The notes beneath the pieces were generated by a model. It did not search any database, was not told where the DNA came from, and saw nothing but the letters and a program-made list of their open reading frames with translations. A DNA stretch of 64,000 nt, from assembly GCA_030248215.1 (NCBI GenBank), contig JASANG010004131.1, positions 1 to 64,000 on the forward strand. The letters run 5' to 3'. The stretch's first letter is position 1. Each line of letters starts with the position of its first letter. This stretch comes from Enoplolaimus lenunculus (taxonomy: Eukaryota; Nematoda; Enoplea; Enoplida; Thoracostomopsidae). The position numbers and the translations under genes are program-made. Below, piece by piece: positions 49,258-59,616 of the stretch.

Positions 49258-49830
49258 CGTTTGCCCAAAAATGGTTCTATTTTGAAAATTTTCCATTTTT
49301 AGCGTCTCATAATTTCCCCTGATCATTGCACGCCTAAAAATTGGAATTTTTGAAAAATTCGATTTTTAAGGTCCCAAGGTCCCCCTTGTAATTCAAAAAA
49401 TTTTGTGCCAAACAGTTTGACAACTTATGTACATGATTCCATGCAGCTGTCGGAGCTGACTACAATGGCGTTAAATGTTTTGCAATCAAACGATCCGTTA
49501 ACGAGATATGGCTAAATAACTAACTGATTTGGCGGATTGCAAACGATTTGACACCGCGCCAAATCAGTTATTTAGCCATAACTCGTTAGTCACTCACAAA
49601 ATTGCGGAAAACTTAACACCATTCAGCTCAGCTCTGCACGCTGCATCGAATGGTGTATAATTTTACCAAACTTTTTGACAAAAATTTTGTTGGGTACCGA
49701 GGGGGCACATTGGGACCTTAAATATGCGAATTTTTCAGAAATTCACATTTAGGCGTGAAATGATCAGCGGAGGTTATGAGAAGCTGAAATACACAAAAAT
49801 TCTCAAAATCAAACCATTTTTGGACAAACG
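49258..49830. mobile_element. Family G palindromic element, 573 bp
   Basis: The outer ends CGTTTGCCCAAAAATGGTT and, inverted, GCGTTTGTCCAAAAATGGTT. At the centre, AACTGATTTGGCG (49522) mirrors CGCCAAATCAGTT (49557) around a 22-bp loop. The arms run almost the whole length with scattered mismatches, so the transcript would fold to one long hairpin. Confidence 0.82.
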
Positions 49831-50134
49831 CAGCCTGGACGGATGGAAAAGAACCTTTTATTCTAGATGCCAAATTACTCAATCCATGTGCTAAAATTTG
49901 CGAGCGCTATTTCTGAGACAGTTTCGTTGCCGTCCATTTTAAAGGCAGATAAACTTCGAGGTACGTATTTCAGAAGTTTGGAGAAATTAATTTAAAACAG
50001 TCAGCTGTTCTTGCAAACGTAACAAGCTGGTTGAATTTTAGTCTTGCAACCACGTATTCATTTTGTTAACTGAGCATCAATACGACATATTAGAAACCAT
50101 TTTTAAAGTGTTTCATTGAACATTAATATTGACG

Positions 50135-50140
50135 TTTATT
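50135..50140 (-). terminator. Possible polyadenylation signal AATAAA
   Basis: AATAAA on the minus strand lies about 107 bp beyond the stop of the BH3 frame. It fits a terminal exon ending at 50247. The hexamer is common by chance in AT-rich DNA. Confidence 0.3.
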
Positions 50141-50246
50141 GAGACGTACCACGTCTCTGTAACCTTTCAGGGGCTGCTTGTTTTGTCAATACGCAGAAAA
50201 CGTGTCATTAATTATTTTTTCGAGAGATCAAATCCTGAACCTAACT

Positions 50247-50993
50247 TTAGTTTAAAATCGAATTACTAACCCACCGGGAACACGCTTTCATTTCAGTGTC
50301 AGCGATCTGCCAAATTGGAATGGGAACACGACTTTGATCGATTTCATCGCCAATTTGAGCAAGACGCCGCCCAACCCGCCTGCATACGTCCAGCGACTCT
50401 TGTGACATCATATTGTGATGGTTGTCTGACAAGTTATCAATTTCAGCGGCGGCTGACTCCATTGACAATGATGGCGCCGATGTGTTAGGCTTTGGTTTAG
50501 GCTTAGGCTTTATTGGTATTTCGTATGTAGACATAGTTTGTACTGACGAGTAGTTTTGTGATATACCACGTAATAAAACCAGATTCGAATCGGATAAACT
50601 TTTGTTTAGTGGTGTGTTTTGGCTCATAGAACCTACTTTCGTATATTGGTACGGAATGCGGTGCGATTCGGCGTTGTCCTTCGGTCCTCGAGATGTCAAA
50701 ATGACAGGAATGTTGACTTTATTGGAAAGTTGTGTTTGATTGTGATTGATCCGCTGTGGAAACCATTGGCACTGAAATGTCAAATCGGTTTCGTTCGGCA
50801 TTACGTTCGATTCATTCTTATTGGCTTGCGTCTGTCTCTTTTTCTTATCGACTCCCTTCTGTCCAATGCGCTTGCAGCTTTCAATTTCCAAAATACGGCT
50901 TTGATGTCTTGAAAGACACTTTGCATCACAGCTGGTTCGCGAAATCTCGGGCAACGACAACGCTTTGATCAGGCAATAATTTTCATTGGTCAT
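50247..50993 (-). CDS. BH3-motif protein (Bcl-2 family death regulator), long exon
   Basis: This is the longest convincing open frame in the window, 248 codons from ATG at 50993 to TAA at 50247. The frame stays open upstream without another ATG to a stop near 51064, so an upstream exon is possible; a weak acceptor-like CATTCAG lies about 35 bp above the ATG. The N-terminal 200 residues are polar and low in predicted structure, with a Lys-Pro run (50487-50510) and a Ser-rich stretch. Near the C-terminus is VGRRLAQIGDEID, which fits BH3 exactly: four hydrophobics (Val, Leu, Ile, Ile) in h1-h4 register and the invariant Gly-Asp-Glu. Known BH3 helices bind the groove of Bcl-2 family proteins at mitochondria and trigger apoptosis. 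The motif most resembles those of BID, BIM and BAK. No BH1 or BH2 motif is visible, so BH3-only is favoured, but donor-like GTGGGT and GTTAGT sites about 25 bp before the stop could lead to further exons. Confidence 0.72.
   Translation of the reverse strand: MTNENYCLIKALSLPEISRTSCDAKCLSRHQSRILEIESCKRIGQKGVDKKKRQTQANKNESNVMPNETDLTFQCQWFPQRINHNQTQLSNKVNIPVILTSRGPKDNAESHRIPYQYTKVGSMSQNTPLNKSLSDSNLVLLRGISQNYSSVQTMSTYEIPIKPKPKPKPNTSAPSLSMESAAAEIDNLSDNHHNMMSQESLDVCRRVGRRLAQIGDEIDQSRVPIPIWQIADTEMKACSRWVSNSILN
50340..50375 (-). other. BH3 core motif coding segment
   Basis: The segment encodes VGRRLAQIGDEI. The hydrophobic positions are Val, Leu, Ile and Ile with spacing 4-3-4, a small residue (Gly) follows the first, and Gly-Asp-Glu sits between the third and fourth. 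Flanking basic and acidic residues (CRR before, DQSR after) are typical of amphipathic BH3 helices. It lies about 30 residues from the end of the open frame. Confidence 0.8.
50487..50510 (-). repeat. TTAGGC-type hexamer run inside the BH3 coding exon
   Basis: Four hexamer copies on the minus strand read AAG CCT, AAG CCT, AAA CCA, AAG CCT, giving Lys-Pro repeated four times. It is the same hexamer that fills family A elements elsewhere. The one diverged unit carries two synonymous changes, which is compatible with selection on the protein but is only two sites. Confidence 0.75.
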
Positions 50994-51674
50994 CGCATCA
51001 ACCGAATCCAAGCGTGATGTTAGCTGAATGATTTTGTGACGAGTTTGGAAACACTTCGGTAAGACTTAGCGTTTGATAGAGGCAGTCGTGATAAGCTTAC
51101 TGGACGGTTGTGAAAGCAATTATCGACTATATTTGACTGAAGACTGTGCGTAAATCTGACGAAACTATTGAATATTAGGCCGTTGGTTTGAAGCTCTTAT
51201 CCTGGCTGGACAGGACCTTTTCCACCAGATAACTTGTTCCTGATTACCAGTGCACCAGATGGAGCAAATTTGCGGTGTGGTAAACTTCCAGAATGGCCCG
51301 GAATACAATGTTGAGTTGTGGTTAATTGAGTATTATTTTTGGTTATGTTATACATTTATATAAGTGCAAATATGCGTAATAGATTTTGCATTTTGTGGCG
51401 GTAATATATAGGTTAATAACCGCTATAATGTAATTGGCAAAATACTGTGAACTGTTTCTGTTGAAACAATATTTTGCATGATACGACAAGCGACAGTCGT
51501 AAATGTCAACACTTTGGTGATGTACTGGTTAAACCAGATATTTTTGTTATGTAAGAGTTCCTTTCAGTTCAACAGTTGATTTCACCTCAACGGTTGGTTT
51601 CGAAACATCTAGTTGGTGAATCTTAGATGACTTCACGCAACGGTATGGTGCGTAATCTGGGTTTTTACAGTTAT
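50994..51674. other. Upstream flank of the BH3 exon
   Basis: The frame is open to about 51064 without ATG. Beyond that no CpG-rich promoter or TATA element stands out. The promoter or first exon may lie here or further upstream past the family G cluster. Confidence 0.4.
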
Positions 51675-52545
51675 CCCCCTAGCAGACGTTTGCCGAAAAA
51701 TAGTTGAATTTCAAAAAATTTAGCATATTTGAGCTTCACATGACCTTTTTTGATGATTCCGCGCCCAAATTTAAATTTTTGAATAATTCGATTGGGTTAT
51801 TAGGTCTTGAGGTTCGGGGCTCAGAAAATTGTCAAAGTAGAAAAACATGTATTATTCAAATTAGTTATTTGACCATCATTTCTTAGCCAATGTTCTGGTT
51901 GTAAAAAATATTTAACATCAATCAACTGAGCTTCGCAAATTTCGTCAAACGGTATATAAGTTGTCTTTCTTTTTGACCGAAATGTTTACGAGTAGTAAGG
52001 GTGCGACCTTAAAAAAATTGAATTTTTCAGAAATTCAAATTTGAGCGTGGAATGATCAGGGGAGTTCATGAGAAGCGCTAATATGCCAAAATTTTCAACA
52101 TCTGACCATGTTTGCATCTTTGAGCTTCTCATGACCTCCTCTGATCATTCCACACCCAAATTTTAATTTTTGAAAAACTCAAATTTTAAGGTCTTAAGCT
52201 CTCCTTTTGGGATCCAAAAGAACTTTTTTGTCATAAAGTCGGTCAAATTTTTTCTTATTTGATGCCGCTTGCAGAGCTGAGTTGAATGGTGCTAAATTTT
52301 GAAATTTTACGCAACCAGACGTCTGCGTAATAAGTTGTTGTCAAATAACTGATTTGGCGCTGCCTCAAATGTTTGGCAGCGCGCCAAATCAGTTTCTTGA
52401 TCATAACTATATTAGCCAGACGTCTGATTGCGGAAAATTTAATACTATTAACCTCAGCTCTGCACGCTGCGTCGAATAATGTATAATTTTCGTAACTTTT
52501 TGACAAATTTTTTTTGGGTCCCAAGGGAGACCTTGAACACCACCA
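51675..52545. mobile_element. Family G cluster, at least two rearranged copies
   Basis: AGACGTTTGCCGAAAAATAG starts a left arm at about 51684. A right arm follows at 51985-52120 (GCGTGGAATGATCAGGGGAG). A second left arm starts at about 52120 and leads to the central AACTGATTTGGCGCTGCC / GGCAGCGCGCCAAATCAGTT at 52340-52395, then a right arm to 52545. Confidence 0.75.
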
Positions 52546-54450
52546 CAAAATGTCGCGCCCTTCTGCACAAACAACTATGAAGTCAATGCCAAACTGAAAA
52601 CATTATCTTTAGGAACCCATTTCTATTCAAAATTTGCACCAACGTTGAAATGCGCTGAACCATTGCAGGTAATTTAAATTTCGCTTGCAACAAATTTTCA
52701 TCAATAAAAATTTGAAAGTTAAAAATTGAACCAAATCTTTTTTTTGCCCAATAAAATACGAGAATGCGTCAAAATCATTCTTATAATTTAATACTTGAAA
52801 AAAATTATATCAATAAAACAATTGAAAATTTAGGTCGTTAAATGTGTCAAAAATTCCAATTAAACTCGTTCAACTACTTGTTCTCCGCCCTCCAGATTAA
52901 TAATCTATCCCCTAGTGACACCGGAGTAAAATGACTATCAAGAGTATTATTTTAAAATATTTCAATGTAAATAATAAACTATATTATCATGAATACTAAA
53001 CACGATAATTTGTTAACAATCAAGAATAAACCTACAACATAACCTTACGACAGAGCTTTAATACTCGCTGGAACGAGAGCTTGACTGCTAGTAACAAGCT
53101 GAAAACCATACCAACTAAAATAAACCTTTAAACTTGCAAATAGTTTTCTACAGTGTGCCAAACAGTAATTAATTTAAAAGCTCGCATTAATAATGTTTTG
53201 ATTTCAATTAGTCACTTGTTTAAGCTAATTTAAAATGAAAATCATTTGTAAAATCTATAATTTGAAATGTATAAATATCGTCAAAAATTAATTAAAGCTT
53301 TATTGACTGTTATAGATTGCGGTTGACACGGGATACTGGTGTTTTTTTGGGCAAACCGCGAAGTTTGTTATTTAAAATTAATGGTCAAAGACTACTGGAT
53401 CTTTGAAACACAGAAAAACAGTATAACCACTGAATTCTGGTTCACATTTAAGCATTTTTGTAGGAGGGACGCTATATATTGTAGTGAAAAAAAGTTGACC
53501 TCGAAGTGAGCGAAAAATCAAAGGCAATTTTAATGTAAAATTGTAATACAAAATTTAAGTTTTGATCCATGTTAGGAGAGGTTACATGCGTATCCCTCAA
53601 AAATTCGGCAGCGGTTAGGTTTATATAACATGAAGCCTCGCGTCAGATAAACTGCTGCAGTATCTTGCGTTCAATGTATGACTTGTTTAGCTCGTTGGTA
53701 TGATTTCAGTATATTTGAACGAAATAAATTCAATGAACGCTTTACTAACCATGGCTTATTGGAATTGCCTGATATTATGAATAACGTCAGGATATTAAGC
53801 GTTTGCTTAGGACGTGAATGCAACTTGAAAACGGGTCAAAAGTTAAAAAATAGCATTCCTTTAGCTGCACAAATGTATCCCTTCTAAATATAGTAGGTTT
53901 CGCAAAGCCTAAAAATGTTGTTTGTAAGTTAGCAAGTTGTTGTTTTACGAAAATAAAAACCTTTCAGGGGAAGAAAAAATTTAATATTAATAAATAAATG
54001 TTTGTTCCAGGATAAGTGTCAGGTTGTGATTTGTTCTGTTTGGGGTGGCGAAATTTTGTTCGACCCACAGCTATAAATGAGCGTTATGAATCATTTGCAA
54101 AAAAACAATGTCCGGTTCTTGGTGCCGGATGACACCGTAACAGCCCTTACCATCGTATCTTAGAAAACCTAAAGAAATCAATCGAGTTAGGAATTGAACT
54201 TCATTATTAATGTTAACCGGTTCAAAGGTATTGTTTATATCACAACAAGACTAACCGAAATATAGCGGCCGTGGTACCATCACAAGATATCAGCAACGTA
54301 GAAAGCTGTGGTTTAGACGGCCATCAAATTTTGAAACATCTTAATTTTTGTTACCACTGCTCATTTTTTTGTGACAATGACAGGTGATTATTATTCAAAT
54401 TTGCGCTGTATTTGAAAGCAATTCCTCAGAATTTTCGATTTTTTCCAAAG
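52546..54450. other. Unassigned AT-rich DNA
   Basis: Only the weak 53678 frame is noted. No repeats are recognised. Confidence 0.4.
53678..53887 (+). CDS. Weak candidate exon
   Basis: An ATG-started frame of 69 codons containing an internal acceptor-like ATTTCAG. The peptide (for example FNERFTNHGLLELPDIMNN) has a protein-like composition but no recognised family. It could be chance. Confidence 0.15.
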   Translation: MTCLARWYDFSIFERNKFNERFTNHGLLELPDIMNNVRILSVCLGRECNLKTGQKLKNSIPLAAQMYPF

Positions 54451-54729
54451 TTACGCGTTTTCGCTTTTTGCTAGCCGTCTGTTAGGTAAAATAGCATTAT
54501 CTAGCATTTCATGAAGAGTCAGATCTGGTGCAAAACGGCCAAAATATGCGCTATTGTCTACGTTCAACCAAAACAATTTGTAATTAATTTGAGTACATAT
54601 TTGTTCTATGGGCGTAAAAAACTTAAAAACTATTAAAAACACAATAAAAACCAGCAAATAGTAATATATTATAAGTTGCAATTTTGAAACCTTAGTTTTC
54701 GCACCAGAAGCGGTGATTAATATAGCTTG
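54451..54729 (-). CDS. Candidate terminal exon: small membrane protein
   Basis: The frame runs from an acceptor-like TTGCTACCACAG (exon start 54729, phase 0) to TAA at 54451, 92 codons. No ATG opens it, so a preceding exon is needed. It encodes a short polar, basic start (SGAKTKVSKLQ), a hydrophobic segment of about 20 residues (IIYYYLLVFIVFLIVFKFF), then a soluble part ending DLTLHEMLDNAILPNRR followed by Leu-Ala-Lys-Ser-Glu-Asn-Ala. The topology suggests a single-pass protein with most of the visible residues after the anchor. I do not recognise the family. The AT-rich background could produce a hydrophobic frame by chance, but the polar second half argues for a real exon. Confidence 0.33.
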   Translation of the reverse strand, partial: QAILITASGAKTKVSKLQLIIYYYLLVFIVFLIVFKFFTPIEQICTQINYKLFWLNVDNSAYFGRFAPDLTLHEMLDNAILPNRRLAKSENA

Positions 54730-54997
54730 CTGTGGTAGCAATTCTCGTTAGATTAGTATTTTTAAGAGTTTAAAAAGACTAAAAATTAATTCCTGCCATC
54801 TGCTCGTACCTGGTTTCTACTTGATCGAGAATTGCAGTTCAAGCTGTTGTAAAGCTGTTGTAACTGAAGTACAGAGGGCATTACTGCAAGCAAGCTTAAT
54901 GTGACAAACGCTTTTGTTTGAATGTGTCGCGTAAAGCGTTAGAGTTAATTTAGGCTAAAATGTTGCAAACTCGATCAAAGTACCAAATGTCCATGCA

Positions 54998-55103
54998 ACT
55001 ATCCTTTAAGCCTAAGTTTAAGCAAAAAATTAGCGTATAGCTTAAGCTTACTTTACTGGATTCCCGCGGAGAAACGGTATGCTTTTCAAAGTAAGCATGG
55101 GCC
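54998..55103 (-). mobile_element. Family A fragment
   Basis: The right half only: decayed CCTAAG block, AGCTTAAGCTTACTTTAC, and end AGTAAGCATGGGCC. The left end is not recognisable. Confidence 0.5.
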
Positions 55104-55558
55104 ACTTTCACCATGTCGAAATTTAACTGTAAAGCAAAAGCCAAAACCAAAGCCTTAATATAAAGCTAAGTTTAGATCAGTTCGAAAATTGGCCTACAAG
55201 AGCCTGATTTTCAACATAATTGTTCACTAAAATTTATTCTGGTACAAAATTGTAAATTTTTGGTTGTGAAAAGCAAACGTTTAATAAAATATGACGTCAT
55301 AATATATATACTTATATATATATAAAAAAAATATATATATATATATATATATACAACAGACCACCTAAGTAAAATTGTAAATTTTAGTGTGAAAACAGTT
55401 AAATTAACACATGATCTATGACTTGGTTCAGGAACGACCACAAAAATTCGGTGCCTTTTACCTGTGCGTAAATTAAATTGACTCGGCCATATTTTGCAGG
55501 ACCGCATCGAGAAGCGAGTGCTCTTATGTCCAATGTCAGATTCAAAAAATTTCGGTGA

Positions 55559-55730
55559 GGCCGGCGACGTGATAAATAATTGTGACAAAAGTTCGTCAGC
55601 AGAGTGAGCATGAAGCCAAACGCAGCTTTAGCAATAAATTTTAACACAAAGTTTTGATTTTAGAGCGGTTTGGCTTCATGCTCACTCTGCTGACGAACTT
55701 TTGTCACAATTATTTATCACGTCGCCGGCC
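55559..55730. repeat. Perfect inverted repeat, 63-bp arms, 46-bp loop
   Basis: The arms 55559-55621 and 55668-55730 are exact reverse complements over 63 bp, each with GGCCGGCGACGTGATAAATA at the outer end. The loop is AT-rich. Identity of 63/63 means the inversion is recent or is maintained, unlike all the other diverged elements here. It could be a snap-back duplication, a cruciform-forming site or an assembly join. Confidence 0.92.
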
Positions 55731-56944
55731 TTAGCGTGGTTTGGGAGGGCGAATAGCCCGACGGGTCCCCCCCTTTAAATCCGGATGTGGCTCGGACTAT
55801 CCTTGACATGAAAGTTCTATAAACTAAATTGCTATTTTAAAACAAGCAAATATCGGACAATTTCCAATCTGACTACGCGAGCGCCTATTTTGGGGTTATA
55901 TTAGACAATGTAATCGCTATCTATCTATCTAAATATCATCACATGAAAGCACGTAGACGTTAAGTGTTTTACATCTTTAGAATACATCATGACAACACGT
56001 GTTACAGAAAAACAATAAACCAAGTTAAAATGTGTTTATTTCGTTTCTCCTAAATATTTAAACTAAAAACTGAAAAAATTTTCAAACTTAAATTTTGAAA
56101 AATATCAGGGGCTGGCATAATCTGGCACGAAACGACAAGGCAGTTTGACGCTGCACACAACATGGTTGTGCGGTTAACAGAGGCGTATATATAACGAGAG
56201 GGATAGAGGATATTCATCCCTTCCCGAAATTACTGAAGGGATAAGAAAAACATATTTAGCGAACATAACCTTACGGTTTCTAGAGGTCGCAAAAATTTAA
56301 TATTTTACACCCTCCCGAAACAAAAGACTTGCGCCGCTAGCGGCGGTTAACTACTTTCGTAATGCGATAATATCTTGCGATGAGCCTAGTCGTGTGTGGT
56401 TTGGGATGAATTTTATCAATTTTTAGTTTGAAAAATATTTCAACTCTATTAATAAACATACAAAGTCGTCACCGATGACTAGAACGGTAACTGGCACTCT
56501 TGAACGCGTTGCATTATATTAGTTTTTACGCAGGCAAAATTTTTTTGGCCATTAATTAATCTTTAGAGTAAAAAAATGATTTTGTATTTCAATTGTCAAT
56601 GATGTCGAATCAACACGGGACATAGCGTGTCTCTGCTGCCCCGGTTATAACGTAAACTCCGCATGAGAAAGCATATACAAATTTTGTCACGAAACAGTTG
56701 ACCGCAATTTATACGGTTAAGTTTCCTGAGCAGAAGTCGCTTATTGATTAAAAAACAAATTGCTGGGGTGCAACTTGAGTATGGCTAAAATTGAGCAATA
56801 TTGTGAAAATAAATAGTTTTAGTTTCTTTAAATATAAGGTCATTGCTATTTTCGCTGATCATTTGCAGTGCAACCTTTAATATGGCACAGAAAAGTTGAA
56901 GCAATAAAATCCAGCACTATATTATTTCGGGTCTTTTTGTTTAT
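55731..56944. other. Unassigned DNA
   Basis: Nothing but the repeat at 56605-56680. 57700-58363 is also without a supported gene; it has a short family D-like fragment (TCCTATTGATTTGGACC) at 57706. Confidence 0.4.
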
Positions 56945-57430
56945 CTCCCGCAGACAACGTTCGCGGAAAAAGTGGTTCGATTTTGAAAATTTTTGCAAAT
57001 TTTGGGATTCTTATGTGATCCAAAAATTAGCGTTTTAAAAGATTTTTAGTAACCTAAGGCCAGGCAATATACATTGTCGAAACGGCTTGCAGGGCTGAGT
57101 TGAATGGTGTTAAATTTTTCGTTATAAGAAAAACAGATCAACAGTTATTATCAAGTGAGTCATTTGGCACCATTCCAAATGGTCGACAGTGCTCCTTAGG
57201 AGGTACATATTCGACCCTAAACTCGTGATACCTTGGTATACTCGCGCGGTAAAAGACAAGTCCATTCGAACCAGCTCCGCAAGCTGCGGTGAGTGATATC
57301 TAACGTTTTGACAAAAATTTTGGAAAGTAATCAGAACCTCAAATATGCAAAACTTTTGTAAAATCGAACCATTTTTGTGAGCAACCGACTTCGGGGGTAA
57401 CCGAAAAGAACCGTCATTTGGATTTCTCAG
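56945..57430. mobile_element. Family G element, diverged
   Basis: CAGACAACGTTCGCGGAAAA at the left, GGCTTGCAGGGCTGAGTTGA and AATGGTGTTAAATTTTTCG inside, a degraded central palindrome near 57165-57185, and AAATCGAACCATTTTTGTGA near the right end. Confidence 0.6.
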
Positions 57431-57463
57431 TTTAACCTTATGCCATTTACGAATAAAGACTCC

Positions 57464-57699
57464 GGCCAATGTAAAGAACACGGGCGGAACAGTATTTATA
57501 AGCATATTCCTAAACCTAAACCTAAGCCTAAACCTAAGCGTAAGAATGAGCATATTCCTAAGCCTACGCCTAAGCCTAAGTCAAAGCTGAAGCCTAAGCC
57601 TAAGCTTAAGCCAAGCAGAAAAATTACTCTAAAGCTTTTTAACTTTACTCTTTTCTAGTCCCACAGAAACACGTTCCGACCTTGATCTTTACATGGGCC
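57464..57699 (-). mobile_element. Family A element, complete
   Basis: Ends GGCCAATGTAAAGAACACGG and reverse complement GGCCCATGTAAAGATCAAGG form terminal inverted repeats. Two long CCTAAG blocks give a Lys-Pro frame that is not a gene. Confidence 0.85.
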
Positions 57700-58363
57700 A
57701 GAACTCCTATTGATTTGGACCTAAAATAGTGTTCCATCTGATCATCACCTTTCCTGCCTCGGATTCCCGCAATGTCACTAACTCGTCAATAATGCAGGGA
57801 TACGTTTAAAAGCAGTTGTAGAAATAGTCAATGCAATCTAAACAGAATATACAACTCCCGCATATTCATCGTAATTACATTAAAAAAAGTGCAACTTTAG
57901 AAACTGACAACAAAACAGAGCAAAGTGTTTTACATGACGCGACGTGTAGAAGATAGTCACCTGTAACTTCCACGTGCTCATGACCCGCAGCTGCAGTGAG
58001 AAAGGCGGTGGAACGGGTATTCGTCGCCCTACGGACATGTGACGACACACAGGTCATAATTTGTTTACAGCATTGAAAGAGCTGTGTTACAAAAGTTTCC
58101 CTTCTTTACCCTGTAAATCTTGTTGCCCTCGTGTGACATTTCCTCGTTCCGAGACTGCAGTGCACATTGTGCAAACTTTATGCACAGACTGCGATTGGCG
58201 GTAATAGGCGTGTGGTAAAACAGCGTAAAGTATATATTTAGCAACAAATTAGTATTAATTAGAAAAACAGTGATACTGATTGAATAGTGATTTGTGGCAA
58301 GTTGTTGCAGATTCAGAACCATTTGCAGCTTATCATAATGGTTGAAGTGTTGGCGTCACCGCA

Positions 58364-58772
58364 TACTGTAGTGAGCCGAATAAGAGAGGGGTAATTAGGC
58401 GGTCACGTTTTGAATGCAAATCAATAGGAGTCTATATCCCTAATAAGAGTCCAGAGAGTGTTTATAAGTCTCAAATAGAGTTCGTAAAAGAGAGCGAAGC
58501 AGAACAATTTCTTGCACTGTTGAAATATGTAACAGACACCCAGGCAACCTGCAAAAACTTTATTAAATACAGAAAATAGCGGATTTAGCAACAAAATTTT
58601 TTGGAGCAAATTCGTTCGGCGTTCAGTTCAAATGAACGAATGCAAAAAGAGTCAGGTCGAACGGACCATGTGGTGAATTAAATGAAAATAACATTTCGTA
58701 ACCGAGTAACAGGGGGTACATCCTGGAGAGTCAAAATAAATATCTGTCCTCTCTATTGTTCGGGCTGCTGCC
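58364..58772 (-). mobile_element. Family D element, reverse, decayed
   Basis: Left TACTGTAGTGAGCCGAATAA, inner AATCAATAGGAGTCTATATC and CTAATAAGAGTCCAGAG, and CGTAACCGAGTAACAGGGGG near the right end then TATTGTTCGGGC. The part at 58500-58670 is divergent. Confidence 0.65.
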
Positions 58773-59197
58773 GTATCGTTTAAAATGAATAATTTCTGAA
58801 TCATAAAATTTGCTGTGATAAGGGACAGCTCCCAATATTTTATAATATGTAGTGCTATAATTGAAAATTTGCAAATTCGATAGCACAATTGATGCAGGTA
58901 AAGTTTCATGTGTGGTTTAGGTTGAGGCTTCGGGTTTTTTTATAAAATTTATGCTGTTTCAGGTACATTTTTGTACCAGATTTGAAGTATGACGAGAAAA
59001 TATAATATGAAATTGTAAAATATCTAAGTTTTTAACCATAGTAACTGTGAAACGGTTAGTTTCGCTGAAAACGGAAATAACCTTGTCTGTCTGAAGGGCA
59101 TCATGATACAAGCAAGCCATACGTCGGGTACATCATTCACGGTAATGGGTATCCATTATCGCTTGCTGAATTTTTGTTCCACATTATATACTCCGAT

Positions 59198-59388
59198 GGT
59201 CCATGTACAGAACAGGACCGGATCGCTTTCCGGAGGGGCTGTAATAGAGTCAGTTTAAGTTCTAGACTAAATTTTTTGCTTAGGCTTACGCTTAGGCTCA
59301 AGATTATGCTAGACTTAGGCTTAGGCTTAGGTTTAGGCTTAGGAATATGCTTATATTACTGTGCCGTCCCTGTTCTATACATGGGTCA
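59198..59388 (+). mobile_element. Family A element
   Basis: Left GGTCCATGTACAGAACAGGA and right (inverse) from TGTTCTATACATGGGTC, with two hexamer blocks separated by CTCAAGATTATGCTAGA. Confidence 0.8.
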
Positions 59389-59616
59389 CTCCGTTTATGG
59401 TGGTAGATAAAAAGACTTTTCAAAGGCAGGTTTAAGTACTTGAATAAAGTAATAATTTTATTTGTTTGTTCAGCGTTTTGTCAATTTGAGAGTTTGTTGT
59501 ATAATATAATCAGGATCGTAAACGCAAGCCGGTACAATTAGTGCCGCAAAAAATAGTAAATATACTCCAGTTTAGAGCTATGTTTTAACCTCTCTGGTTA
59601 AGAAAAGTTTGACATA

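Noticed and set aside
50247-50400. Full BAX/BAK-type multidomain gene
   Set aside because: The motif resembles BAK, but no BH1 (Asn-Trp-Gly-Arg type) or BH2 segment was seen downstream on the minus strand, and the long N-terminus is atypical.
50619-50912. 97-codon plus-strand frame
   Set aside because: It is antisense to the BH3 exon, which has better composition and a recognised motif.
57122-57553. 143-codon minus-strand frame
   Set aside because: It spans a family G element and runs into a family A element.
58065-58322. 85-codon minus-strand frame with a hydrophobic segment
   Set aside because: It has an ATG and a donor-like GGTAAAG, but no partner exon or family; too weak to call.
58652-58909. 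85-codon minus-strand frame
   Set aside because: Its second half is the end of a decayed family D element in reverse.
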